Origin: Trichocoleus sp. FACHB-40
Lineage (GTDB): Bacteria; Cyanobacteriota; Cyanobacteriia; Cyanobacteriales; FACHB-T130
Length of the DNA: 64,000 bases
Reading direction: 5' to 3'
Assembly (NCBI RefSeq): GCF_014695915.1
Contig: NZ_JACJPF010000036.1
Span: 124,001-188,000 of the forward strand
Below the pieces are notes generated by a model, which was not told where the DNA came from, ran no database searches, and saw only the letters and a program-made list of their open reading frames with translations. The position numbers and the translations under genes are program-made. This document shows positions 43,875 through 52,448 of this stretch, piece by piece; the stretch's first letter is position 1; every line of letters begins with the position of its first letter.

Positions 43875-45014
43875 TTACTTGCTGGAGAGACGAGTAGGGG
43901 AACGATAAAAAGGTTTCTTGACAACAACCGCTGGATATGATTTACCCCGGACTTCGACCTCTAGCTGCTGCCCAATCTGCGCTAAATTCGTGGGAACATA
44001 AGCCAGGGCAATTGGTTGCCCTAAAGTTGGTGCCAGCGTACCGCTAGTGACAACACCCACAGCTTCACCATTATGCAGCACCGGGTAGCCATGACGGGCG
44101 ATGTAACGCCCTTGCATTTGCAACCCTACCAGACGGCGTTCTACTCCATTAGCTTTTTGTTGTTCCAGCGCCTCTCGCCCGATAAAGTCGCCTTTGCTAT
44201 CGAGGTGAACTACCCAACCCAAACCAGCTTCTAAGGGCGTGGTGCTTTCATCAATATCTTGCCCATAAAGTGCCATTGCTGCTTCTAGGCGCAGGGTATC
44301 TCTAGCGCCGAGTCCGCAGGGAACCACACCAGCTGCTACAAGATTTCGCCACAATTCTACCCCTACTTCTGGGTCTACCATCACTTCAAACCCATCCTCG
44401 CCTGTATAGCCAGTGCGGGCAATAAAGGCTGGCTGTTCGAGTATGGTTGTATCGAGATGCCCAAATGCCTTAATCGGTGTCAAATCATCTTTGACAAATT
44501 GCTGTAAAAATGCGATCGCTTTCGGCCCCTGAACAGCAATCAAAACTTTCGCTAGTGACAAATCCTCGAAATCAACTGGGTAAGATTCCAACTGTGCAAA
44601 CATCCAAGCTTTGTCTCTGGATCTGGTGGCGGCGTTGACTATCATTACTCCCCGCTGTTCGCCGTTGTCTTCGCCTTGATAGTAGAAAATTATGTCGTCC
44701 AAAATCCCACCTTGAGGATTTAGCAGCACGCTATACTGAGATTCACCGGGTTTCAGACGGCTAAGATCCGAGGGAACTAGCGGCTGGAGGTGGGAAATTA
44801 GCTGTTTCCCTTTGAAGGTAAATTTGCCCATGTGGGAGATGTCAAACATCCCCGCTGAGGTGCGAACTGCCTGGTGTTCTTGGGCAATGCCGATGTATTG
44901 TACTGCCATTTCCCACCCGGCAAAGGCGGTGAGTCGGGCTTTTTGTTCTAGGGCGAGTTGATATAGGGGAGTTCGGGCGATCGCTGTCTCTGGATGCAGT
45001 TCTTCGGTAGCCAC
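43875..45014 (-). CDS. gcvT: Aminomethyltransferase, T protein of glycine cleavage
   Basis: 379 residues. Transfers the methylene group from lipoyl GcvH to tetrahydrofolate, releasing ammonia. Conserved regions: TPLYQLALEQKARLTAFAGW, MFDISHMGKFTFKG, FIARTGYTGEDGFEVMVD, LGARDTLRLEAAMALYGQDI and VTSGTLAPTLGQPIALAYV. The start at 45014 is ATG. Part of the gcv cluster but with its own promoter region (45015-45160). Confidence 0.96.
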   Translation of the reverse strand: MATEELHPETAIARTPLYQLALEQKARLTAFAGWEMAVQYIGIAQEHQAVRTSAGMFDISHMGKFTFKGKQLISHLQPLVPSDLSRLKPGESQYSVLLNPQGGILDDIIFYYQGEDNGEQRGVMIVNAATRSRDKAWMFAQLESYPVDFEDLSLAKVLIAVQGPKAIAFLQQFVKDDLTPIKAFGHLDTTILEQPAFIARTGYTGEDGFEVMVDPEVGVELWRNLVAAGVVPCGLGARDTLRLEAAMALYGQDIDESTTPLEAGLGWVVHLDSKGDFIGREALEQQKANGVERRLVGLQMQGRYIARHGYPVLHNGEAVGVVTSGTLAPTLGQPIALAYVPTNLAQIGQQLEVEVRGKSYPAVVVKKPFYRSPTRLSSK

Positions 45015-45130
45015 AGCTGGTTATTCCGTCGCAGGTGATTATCTTTATCCTACGAGATGCCTGCATCTTCATCAGTGTAGAAAAAGGATTAATGTAACGG
45101 TTTTCAGCAGATTTGCTTTTGATGAAAGCC

Positions 45131-45153
45131 CCGGCGATTACAAACATCGCCGG
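45131..45153 (-). terminator. Hairpin after the patatin gene
   Basis: CCGGCGAT / ATCGCCGG with a 7-base loop, 8 bases beyond the patatin stop. The T-run is weak, so terminator function is tentative. Confidence 0.5.
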
Positions 45154-45160
45154 ATATTTA

Positions 45161-46138
45161 TTAACTAGCTGCTGATAACAACTGATTGCTAAGCATCTGC
45201 AAAATCTCTTCATTATCATTAATGATGCTTTCAGCTTGCAGTTTTAAGGCGCGAATATTTTCCTTACTTGCATCATCCATGTGATCGCCGCGTTCGGTCA
45301 GCCTTGTCTGAAAGCGATAGTAACGACGTTGATCTCTTACCGGAGGAAGTAACTCTTTGAGTTGGTAATGTACGGTGTCGCTGACCCCATCAAAAGTTAC
45401 ATGGATTATCGGCTGCGCCCATTGGAGAAGTCCCCAGTCTTTCACCTTCTCATAGGGCAGAATTGTGGTTAGTTCTCCAGTACCAATTGAGACAATTAGA
45501 AAATCATTTGCATCTGGATAGTTAATTTTTGCTTGAACATATGCACACATGGCGGGATTGTTAGCAAAAACGCCACCGTCAATTAAGGCATAGTAATCTG
45601 TCAAGTCATTTGTTTCCAGTTTTAGGGGTTCAAAATATGTTGGGGCGGCGGAAGTTGCCCGTGCCACTTTTTTCATGGGAAAATTGTGGCAGTCTGGGGT
45701 TTTTCTAGCTTTGGTGCGTTTGAAGAAGTAGGGACGGCGCAATTCAATGTCATAGCTAGGAATCAATATTTCTGTCAGCGCTTCGCCAATCATGGTTTCG
45801 CCAAAGTATTCTTGTAAAACTCTTTCTATCCCATGTGAGGGATATTTTTCGTCTTGTAAATTTTTGAGTTTAGTAAAATTAGACTGAGGAAAAATGCGGA
45901 TTCCTTCTTTTTCGTACAGTCTGACTAAATTTGCGGCAGGATGTTCAGGCTTGCCTCCCCCATTGGGTTTAGTAAGACCTAAAGCCAAAATCCCCCCGGT
46001 TGAAGTACCCGCAATCAGATGGAAAAGCTCTGCAATCGGCTTTGATGTTATCTGTTCAATCTCGGCTAAAATCATAGCCGGAATGATGCCGCGAATACCG
46101 CCTCCATCAATTGACAAGACTTTGATTAATCTAGACAT
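45161..46138 (-). CDS. Patatin-like phospholipase
   Basis: 325 residues, cytosolic Ser-Asp dyad lipid acyl hydrolase. Oxyanion motif LSIDGGGIRGIIPAMIL at residues 8-24, nucleophile FHLIAGTSTGGILALGL (GxSxG, about residue 47), and the Asp in LIDGGVFANNPAM. Related patatins act as cell-killing effectors in CBASS defence (CapV), but no cyclase, Cap2 or Cap3 gene is adjacent, so a housekeeping lipase is as likely. Monocistronic, with repeats upstream. Confidence 0.88.
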   Translation of the reverse strand: MSRLIKVLSIDGGGIRGIIPAMILAEIEQITSKPIAELFHLIAGTSTGGILALGLTKPNGGGKPEHPAANLVRLYEKEGIRIFPQSNFTKLKNLQDEKYPSHGIERVLQEYFGETMIGEALTEILIPSYDIELRRPYFFKRTKARKTPDCHNFPMKKVARATSAAPTYFEPLKLETNDLTDYYALIDGGVFANNPAMCAYVQAKINYPDANDFLIVSIGTGELTTILPYEKVKDWGLLQWAQPIIHVTFDGVSDTVHYQLKELLPPVRDQRRYYRFQTRLTERGDHMDDASKENIRALKLQAESIINDNEEILQMLSNQLLSAAS

Positions 46139-46569
46139 GATGCACTCCTAATTCTCTTAGTATTAAATCATTTATTTACAGGAAATGGTATGAGTCGCAG
46201 ATAATGCGATCACAATTTAATTTTTGTTATATAAATTCAAGGTGTGGATGCAATACATCTGTAGGGATATGGCATTGCCATGTCCCCGAACATCAGAACA
46301 CTGAGAAAAGCTATAGTTTATTCAGCAAAAGATAAAATTAAGTAAAAATGTCCGACTAAAGTCAAGGGCGAACCAACAAAGCCTGCCAACGCAGGCTAAT
46401 AATATAAAGCCGTTGCGTTAGCAGGCTTTGTTCTTCCAGGCTTCTAGCCTGTAGACTTATATTTGCTCTCATAGGTATGCTCCCTATTCATTTACGCATG
46501 GTAGTATTAAATATTTCAATATAACCTGTTGAGCTTTGCTGGACGCTATCTATTGAGGATGATTGGGTT
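46139..46569. other. 431-base intergenic region with two repeat elements
   Basis: Holds a partial TATAGC-family element (about 46230-46316, core TAGGGATATGGC/GCCATGTCCC, right end CTATAG at 46311) and an ACAAAG-family element (46376-46431). No gene seen. Confidence 0.6.
46376..46431. repeat. Dispersed inverted-repeat element (ACAAAG family), copy 3
   Basis: Perfect 11-bp inverted ends ACAAAGCCTGC and GCAGGCTTTGT. The left half also forms GCCTGC-CAAC-GCAGGC. Confidence 0.75.
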
Positions 46570-47049
46570 TTGGCAGTTTTAAAAATTTCCCCTCACCATT
46601 TGCAAGCCATTCGGACTCATGCTGAAAGCAGTTATCCTAACGAGTGCTGCGGCTTGTTGCTGGGATTGGCTGGGGATGAGAAAATTGTGGCGGAAGTGAT
46701 ACCAACCCAGAACAGTTGGGATGCGGAAGCCGCCCAAGCGTTTGCTGCGATCGCGGGTTCGGATAAACTAGGTAGTAGCAAAAGAGATAGATACGCGATC
46801 GCACCACTAGATATGCTAAAAGCTCAGAGGGAAGGACGCGATCGCTCTTTTGATATCATCGGCATATACCATTCCCACCCCGACCATCCCGCAGTTCCCT
46901 CAGAATTTGATCGAGCCTGCGCCTGGTCAGTATACTCTTATATTATTGTCTCTGTGCTACAAGGCAAATCTGGCGACCTGTGTAACTGGAGTCTGGACGA
47001 TGCACACCAGTTTCAGCCAGAAGAAATGATTACGGTAGAAATAACCTAG
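46570..47049 (+). CDS. JAMM/M67-family metallopeptidase (Mec+-like)
   Basis: 159 residues. JAB1/MPN+ zinc peptidase: Glu in NECCGLLLG and the metal motif IYHSHPDHPAVPSEFDRA (His-x-His, then Ser and Asp at the canonical spacing). In bacteria such enzymes trim ubiquitin-like sulfur carriers so that their C-terminal Gly-Gly can be activated. The MoeB-like E1 gene follows 84 bases later on the same strand, as expected for that role. The start is TTG at 46570, with GAGG upstream; no ATG fits the conserved N-terminus. Confidence 0.9.
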   Translation: MAVLKISPHHLQAIRTHAESSYPNECCGLLLGLAGDEKIVAEVIPTQNSWDAEAAQAFAAIAGSDKLGSSKRDRYAIAPLDMLKAQREGRDRSFDIIGIYHSHPDHPAVPSEFDRACAWSVYSYIIVSVLQGKSGDLCNWSLDDAHQFQPEEMITVEIT

Positions 47050-47133
47050 ATTAAAAACTATTAAGACACAAAGATACAAAGACTATTGTATTTTTGATAG
47101 GCTGTTAACTCTGTCTGCCCTCACTGAAAGGTC

Positions 47134-48306
47134 ATGCTTAATCCCAATCTGGATGAAATCCAGTTAACGAAAGAAGAATACGAACGCTATTCCCGCCACC
47201 TCATCCTGCCCAAAGTGGGACTAGAAGGACAAAAACGCCTGAAAGCAGCAAGCGTCCTGTGTGTTGGCACTGGGGGACTGGGTTCGCCACTATTGCTGTA
47301 TCTTGCCGCTGCTGGTATCGGACGCATCGGCATTGTCGATTTTGATGTCGTTGATAGTTCCAACTTACAACGGCAAGTAATTCACGGCACCTCTTGGGTA
47401 GGTAAACCAAAAATTGAATCGGCAAGAAACCGGATTTTAGAAATAAATCCTGATTGCCAAGTTGACTTATACGAAACCCGCCTGACTTCAGAGAACGCCC
47501 TGGACATTCTCGAACCCTACGATGTTGTAGTGGATGGCACCGATAACTTTCCCACACGTTATCTAGTTAACGATGCCTGCGTACTGTTAAATAAACCCAA
47601 CGTTTACGCCTCTATCCTCTTCTTTGAAGGTCAGGCTACCGTATTTAACTACGAAGGCGGCCCCAATTACCGCGACCTCTACCCCGAACCACCACCACCC
47701 GGATTGGTTCCCTCTTGTGCTGAAGGCGGCGTTTTGGGTGTTTTGTGTGGCGTTATTGGCACCATTCAGGCAACTGAAGCCATTAAAATTATCTTGGGTC
47801 AGGGTAATACTCTGAGTGGGCGACTGCTGTTGTATGATGCCCTGCAAATGAAGTTTCGGGAACTGAAACTGCGTCCGAACCCAGAAAGACCAGTTATTGA
47901 AAAATTGATAGATTACGAACATTTCTGCGGGATTCCACAAGCAAAAGCAGAGGAGGCAAAGCAGCAGATGGAAATGTCAGAAATGACGGTTAAGGAATTG
48001 AAGGAATTGATAGACAGGGGTACAGATGATTTTGTGCTGCTTGATGTCCGCAACCCCAATGAATACGAAATTGCCCAAATTCCCGGTTCAGTTTTAGTGC
48101 CGTTACCGGATATTGAAAGTGGCGCTGGTGTTGCCAAAGTTAAGGAATTACTCAATGGTCATCGCTTAATTGCACACTGCAAAATGGGTGGACGTTCTGC
48201 GAAGGCGTTGGGAATTCTGAAAGAAGCTGGCATTGAAGGCACCAACGTGAAAGGTGGGATTACTGCTTGGAGTCGAGAAATTGACCCTTCAGTGCCGGAA
48301 TACTAA
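47134..48306 (+). CDS. moeB: MoeB/ThiF-type adenylyltransferase with C-terminal rhodanese domain
   Basis: 390 residues. The E1-like domain (1-265) activates the C-terminus of sulfur carriers such as MoaD or ThiS: VGTGGLGSPLLLYLAAAGIG (nucleotide loop), DFDVVDSSNLQRQ, NKPNVYASILFFEGQATVFN, and a Cys in VPSCAEGGVLGVLCGVIG. The rhodanese domain (about 285-390) has VLLDVRNPNEYEIAQIPGS and the active Cys in IAHCKMGGRSAKAL, which carries persulfide. The fused form supplies sulfur for molybdopterin, thiamine, or cysteine via carrier proteins. mobA lies nearby, which favours molybdenum cofactor. Confidence 0.93.
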   Translation: MLNPNLDEIQLTKEEYERYSRHLILPKVGLEGQKRLKAASVLCVGTGGLGSPLLLYLAAAGIGRIGIVDFDVVDSSNLQRQVIHGTSWVGKPKIESARNRILEINPDCQVDLYETRLTSENALDILEPYDVVVDGTDNFPTRYLVNDACVLLNKPNVYASILFFEGQATVFNYEGGPNYRDLYPEPPPPGLVPSCAEGGVLGVLCGVIGTIQATEAIKIILGQGNTLSGRLLLYDALQMKFRELKLRPNPERPVIEKLIDYEHFCGIPQAKAEEAKQQMEMSEMTVKELKELIDRGTDDFVLLDVRNPNEYEIAQIPGSVLVPLPDIESGAGVAKVKELLNGHRLIAHCKMGGRSAKALGILKEAGIEGTNVKGGITAWSREIDPSVPEY

Positions 48307-48526
48307 AAAATTGTGTGGGGTGCGAAGCGCGACAGCGTAACGTACCCTACGCTGCTACATTGCTGGATTAAATTCGGTGGCATACTTTGGCTTAATTGTC
48401 AACAGGTGTATTTTTGCTTTGTGGCATTGTCTTAAGCTGCTGGAAAGCATCAGTGGCAGTGTAAAGTGCAAAGTGTGTGCAAAGTACAAGTAGGATAGCT
48501 TTTGAGCGACTTGTATAGAAATCAAA

Positions 48527-49153
48527 ATGCAAAACAAAAGTAGCGATAAGTTTACTGCGATCGCGCTAACAGCAGGATTTTTTGCAATTATCATCCCCAG
48601 CAATCCTGCCGCCGCCACCCATCTGAGTCCATTTCAATACTGTGCCGCCGACTTGCGGAATGTTGGTATTTCCGTAGAACAAGCTGCCTCAGCTTGTTCA
48701 GACGCACTCGATCCTCAGCAATTATCCGCTTGCGTGTATTATATTAACCAAGAAACTCAGCTTGCCGCGCAAGACGTTCTGCCTGCCTGTACCCGCGTGC
48801 GCCGCCCGATAGAGTTAGGCAGGTGTGTAATTAATATTAACAACGACACCAGAAATGCGGCAGCGCTTGATGTTCTTGATAATTGTCGCCGCAGCCTGCT
48901 GCCAATCCGCTTTGCTGAATGCGTCGTTGGCTTGACTCGCCAACTGGAAATCACCGCCAGCACCGCAATGAATCGCTGCATTTCGGCGGAAGATTATCCT
49001 ACCAACTTGTCCCCCACCTTTGCGCCACCGCCTGCCCCAAATCCAACGCCGCAGTTTACACCTCCGGTAGCACCTCCGCCGGGGCTGACACCTCTGCCTA
49101 ATTTGGACGCAAATCCAGTTATCCCGGCTAGACCAAGACCAGTTAATCCTTAA
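48527..49153 (+). CDS. Secreted cysteine-repeat protein with proline-rich tail
   Basis: 208 residues. A signal peptide (about 1-30: DKFTAIALTAGFFAIIIP, cut near AAA) is followed by about three tandem units of roughly 36 residues, each with paired cysteines and the pattern A-x-x-VL-x-x-C followed by P-I-x-L/F-x-x-CV (DVLPACTRVRRPIELGRCV; DVLDNCRRSLLPIRFAECV). The last 50 residues are rich in Pro (FAPPPAPNPTPQFTPP). Probably an exported, disulfide-linked cell-surface or periplasmic protein. I do not recognise a family of known function. Confidence 0.75.
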   Translation: MQNKSSDKFTAIALTAGFFAIIIPSNPAAATHLSPFQYCAADLRNVGISVEQAASACSDALDPQQLSACVYYINQETQLAAQDVLPACTRVRRPIELGRCVININNDTRNAAALDVLDNCRRSLLPIRFAECVVGLTRQLEITASTAMNRCISAEDYPTNLSPTFAPPPAPNPTPQFTPPVAPPPGLTPLPNLDANPVIPARPRPVNP

Positions 49154-49160
49154 ATACTTA

Positions 49161-49299
49161 GAGGATGTCCCAGAAGTGTCAAAAGTTAGCTTGATCCCCC
49201 GTTTCAAGGGGGATCAAGTCTTAGTCCCGCTTTTTAAGGGGGATGCAAGGGGGATCTCCACCATCTAAGCGTGTGGATTATGACTTTTCAGACATCCTC
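49161..49299. mobile_element. MITE-like element with GAGGATGTC ends (139 bp)
   Basis: Inverted ends GAGGATGTCCCAGAAGT (49161-49177) and the complement of GAGGATGTCTGAAAAGT (ending 49299), 14 of 17 matching. Inside is a hairpin CTTGATCCCCC/GGGGGATCAAG (49190-49218) and further CCCCC/GGGGG runs. No coding capacity. No clear target duplication. Confidence 0.7.
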
Positions 49300-49348
49300 T
49301 CAGTAGTCATTTTCGCATTCCCCAGCCCAGCCAGGGAATGCGGGTAAA

Positions 49349-49954
49349 TTAATTTCCCAGTGCTTCCAAATCAGCGGGAGTGTTGCAATTAAACAATACT
49401 TGTGGTTGAGTTACGGGTAGTTCCTGTACAGAATGCTCCGCCAACCAATGCTGAAAGGATCTGCCGCCTCGATTGATATATTCAGACAGTAGCGGCAAAC
49501 AGCAACGGCGGTAAAAACCACACAAGGGTTCCCAGCCTTTCGGGTGTCGGGGAAGAAGCGCGATAGCATCTTCTGGCACTGGCAACTGCTGTAACCAACT
49601 CTGCAAAACTTCCACTTTTAAATTTGGCAAATCGCAGGCAAGTAACAGCACCCAATCTGTTTGCACCAATTCTAAAGCTTGTCTAAACCCAATTAAAGGC
49701 CCGTGAGTTTTCCCTGCTTCCAAGTCATAAACTTCTCGAATTAATTGGCAGTTAGGTGGCAATATATCTTGATATCTTTCAATCCAAGGTGTCACCACAT
49801 AAACTACAGAAGCACACTCTTGGGCAACTTCACAAACCTGCCGAATCAACGGCACATTATTAACAGAAATTAAGGCTTTATCCCTTCCCATCCGCGAACT
49901 TTGTCCGCCAGCCAACACAATTGCTGTCACCGATTCAGCTTGGGAAATGTTCAT
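49349..49954 (-). CDS. mobA: Molybdenum cofactor guanylyltransferase
   Basis: 201 residues. Attaches GMP to molybdopterin to give the bis-MGD type cofactor. GTP-binding start TAIVLAGGQSSRMGRDKALI (about residues 9-28), then PLIRQVCEVA, VLLLACDLPNL (metal-binding Asp) and GFYRRCCLPLL. It is close to the MoeB-like gene but on the opposite strand. Nitrate reductase in cyanobacteria needs this cofactor. Confidence 0.92.
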   Translation of the reverse strand: MNISQAESVTAIVLAGGQSSRMGRDKALISVNNVPLIRQVCEVAQECASVVYVVTPWIERYQDILPPNCQLIREVYDLEAGKTHGPLIGFRQALELVQTDWVLLLACDLPNLKVEVLQSWLQQLPVPEDAIALLPRHPKGWEPLCGFYRRCCLPLLSEYINRGGRSFQHWLAEHSVQELPVTQPQVLFNCNTPADLEALGN

Positions 49955-50000
49955 TATCTTGCACCAATTGCGATCGCCCGCCTTGGATTTGAATCTAACG

Positions 50001-50126
50001 CTATAGCGTTTCTCAGTTGGGTGGAATATATCGCGTTTCTGACGTTCTCCCTACCAAGGTTAGGGACATGGCAATGCCATGTCCCTACATATGTATCGCA
50101 CCCAACTCTTGCATAGGACGATAGCA
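50001..50126. mobile_element. MITE-like element (TATAGC-ended family), copy 6
   Basis: Ends CTATAGCGTTTCTCAGTTGG and CCAACTC...GATAG, with the palindrome TAGGGACATGGC/GCCATGTCCCTA at 50061-50087 inside. Non-coding spacer between mobA and the amidase gene. Confidence 0.65.
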
Positions 50127-50210
50127 ATCCAGAAAAAACCAGAGATTTCAGTCGATTAAAATGGACTTTAGCTATTAGCCCGGAACTTAAGTTCCGGGCT
50201 AATAGAGAAT

Positions 50211-51041
50211 TTATTTTGCGCTTAAAATAACCGTCCGAGAGGGATTATCCCATTTAATAGACACATCCAACTGCTGTAAATCAACCGCTTTGATATATTC
50301 AAGATTGCGGTGAGTAACTTTGGGAAAATTGGCAACTTTACTCGGATCGATCTTCAACGAATTCAGAAAAACAACGGGAATAGAGGCATTACCGTTAACC
50401 AGAATACCCTGATTATTATAAAGCTGGTCGTTGATTTTGACGCTGATAACTGGGTATGACCGAGGAGGCGGGGGAGTCATGCCTTGTCGCTGCGCTTCTC
50501 GCGTACTCCAAGCTTGCAGTCCGTCAGCTAGTCCACGGGCGAACTCTTTACGTTTACTTTGCAGTAAAGCGCGATCGCCTGCACTGGTAAGAAACCCCAA
50601 CTCCAACAACATTGAAGGAATATCCACTTGACGGCAGAAACCCAAACTCCCAACTCCGGTGCTAGTATCTGGTTTAGTTGCACGAGAAGGTAATCCCGGA
50701 ACTACTCTGAGCAAAGATTGCAGTACCAACTGGGCATCGGCTTGCCGCTGAGCGTTGCCAGCGACGTAGAAGATGCTGGCACCCCGCACGTTAAGATTAT
50801 TAACAGCATCGGCGTGAATTTCTAGCGCCACATCGCCACGACGCGATCGCACGTTAATCCAGGTAATAGTTTCCTTTAAACTCAGCGTGTCGGGAACAGA
50901 GGTGACATCTAAACCACGCGATCTCATTTCGGCTACAGCAGCATCACGGGTGAGTCTCATTTCCCTGTCTTCCGTAGTGCCTCCTGCGATCGCGCCCGGA
51001 TCTCCAGCACCATGTCCAGCGGAAAGAAAAATCCTTACCAT
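50211..51041 (-). CDS. N-acetylmuramoyl-L-alanine amidase (Amidase_3)
   Basis: 276 residues. Zn-dependent peptidoglycan amidase that cuts between MurNAc and L-Ala. The catalytic domain starts at the very N-terminus: FLSAGHGAGDPGAIAGGTTE (first His and Glu ligands), GDVALEIHADAVN (second His), and IPSMLLELGFLTSAGD (catalytic Glu). A second domain (about residues 195-276, VISVKINDQLYNNQGILVNG) resembles the small beta domain of copper-amine-oxidase type. There is no signal peptide, so export would need another route; phage-lysin-like release is an alternative. Single gene. Confidence 0.88.
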   Translation of the reverse strand: MVRIFLSAGHGAGDPGAIAGGTTEDREMRLTRDAAVAEMRSRGLDVTSVPDTLSLKETITWINVRSRRGDVALEIHADAVNNLNVRGASIFYVAGNAQRQADAQLVLQSLLRVVPGLPSRATKPDTSTGVGSLGFCRQVDIPSMLLELGFLTSAGDRALLQSKRKEFARGLADGLQAWSTREAQRQGMTPPPPRSYPVISVKINDQLYNNQGILVNGNASIPVVFLNSLKIDPSKVANFPKVTHRNLEYIKAVDLQQLDVSIKWDNPSRTVILSAK

Positions 51042-51199
51042 TATAATTATCTCCCCAAAATTCTATTATTTCTGGACGTTATAGTTATTCATTGTGCTTC
51101 ATCCCCATAAAGCTTGAATCCGGAGGAGCAAGTGATACTTTCTTGTTCGCGTATCCAGGCTATGATACGCCGTATTCTAACTTAGCGTTTTAAGAATCG

Positions 51200-52408
51200 A
51201 TGGAGCGGGTAATTTCAGCAGTTGGGTTGGCTGTTTTTATTGGGTTGTCCTACGCCTTCTCGATAAATCGCCGTGCGGTGCGCTGGCGTCCGATATTGTG
51301 GGGGATGGGATTAGAATTTATTGTGGCGCTTCTAATTCTTAAAACACCAGGCGGTTTAGCGATATTTAAGGCAATAGGCGATGTGGTGAGTCGCTTTCTA
51401 TCATTTTCTGATGTCGGTGCGAAATTTGTCTTTGGGGAAAAATACGAAGATCACTTTTTTGCCTTCAAAGTGCTGCCGACAATTATCTTTTTCTCTGCCT
51501 TCATCAGCGTACTCTACCACTACAAGATTTTACAGCGCGTGGTGAATGGATTGGCGTGGGTGATGATGAAGACAATGGGAACATCGGGGGCTGAGTCTTT
51601 ATCTTGTGCTGGCAACATCTTTTTAGGGCCAACTGAGTCACCCCTGCTAATTAAACCTTATGTAGCGACAATGACCCAATCAGAACTGCACGCAGTAATG
51701 ACTGGGGGCTTTGCCACAATTGCGGGTGGAGTATTAGGCGCATATCTGTCCTTTGGAATTCCCGCCGAACACCTGATAGCTGCTTTTTTTATGACTGCGC
51801 CCACCTCACTCGTTGCCTCAAAATTGCTTTATCCGGAAACAGAAGAACCGAAGACCGTTGGCAAAGTGCAAATAAACGTGGAAAGCACCTATGAGAATGT
51901 CATTGATGCAGCGGCTGTGGGAGCGGTGGACGGGACGAAAATAGCAATTAACGTCGCGGCGATGATTATTGCTTTTTTGGGGTTGCTGGCGTTTGTGAAT
52001 GCCGTTTTGGGATGGTTAGGGGGACTGGTGGGGATGGCAACCCTGTCGCTGGAGTCGATTTTATCTTATGTAATGGCACCCGTGGCGTGGTTGATCGGGG
52101 TGCCTTGGGTTGATTGTAGGGAAGTTGGGGTGTTGTTGGGCAAAAAGACTATTTTGAATGATTTTATCGCTTACCTGGATTTGAAGACGCTGATTGAAAC
52201 TCAGGCGATTTCCCAAAGGGCAGTAATTATTGCTACCTATGCGCTGTGCAACTTTGCCAATATTGGCTCGATTGGCATTACGATTGGCGGGATTGGCGCG
52301 ATCGCACCGAATCGTCAGAAAGATTTGGCGCGAATGGGTGTAAGGTCGATGATTGGGGGTTTGTTGGCGGGTTTGATGACAGCTGCGATCGCGGGTATGT
52401 TGTTGTAG
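51200..52408 (+). CDS. nupC: NupC-family concentrative nucleoside transporter
   Basis: 402 residues, about ten membrane segments. H+- or Na+-coupled uptake of nucleosides. Characteristic stretches: AESLSCAGNIFLGPTESPLL, MTGGFATIAGGVLGAYLSFG, ETQAISQRAVIIATYALCNF, and GSIGITIGGIGAIAPNRQKD. Begins ATG at 51200 (MERVISAVGLAVF). Single gene, convergent with the CcmS-like gene. Confidence 0.94.
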   Translation: MERVISAVGLAVFIGLSYAFSINRRAVRWRPILWGMGLEFIVALLILKTPGGLAIFKAIGDVVSRFLSFSDVGAKFVFGEKYEDHFFAFKVLPTIIFFSAFISVLYHYKILQRVVNGLAWVMMKTMGTSGAESLSCAGNIFLGPTESPLLIKPYVATMTQSELHAVMTGGFATIAGGVLGAYLSFGIPAEHLIAAFFMTAPTSLVASKLLYPETEEPKTVGKVQINVESTYENVIDAAAVGAVDGTKIAINVAAMIIAFLGLLAFVNAVLGWLGGLVGMATLSLESILSYVMAPVAWLIGVPWVDCREVGVLLGKKTILNDFIAYLDLKTLIETQAISQRAVIIATYALCNFANIGSIGITIGGIGAIAPNRQKDLARMGVRSMIGGLLAGLMTAAIAGMLL

Positions 52409-52448
52409 ATTTGAACCACGACCGATCACACAGAAAAAGTTAGAAGAG

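Noticed and set aside
45015-45160. Possible glycine riboswitch before gcvT
   Set aside because: The expected conserved core could not be found by eye in this 146-base gap.
45161-46138. Patatin as part of a CBASS operon
   Set aside because: No cyclase, E1/E2-like or HORMA/TRIP13 gene is adjacent; the MoeB-like gene downstream is a sulfur-transfer E1 with a rhodanese domain.
48355-48618. 87-residue minus-strand frame before the secreted protein gene
   Set aside because: Overlaps the signal peptide region of the better supported plus-strand gene; its hydrophobic look comes from being antisense to it.
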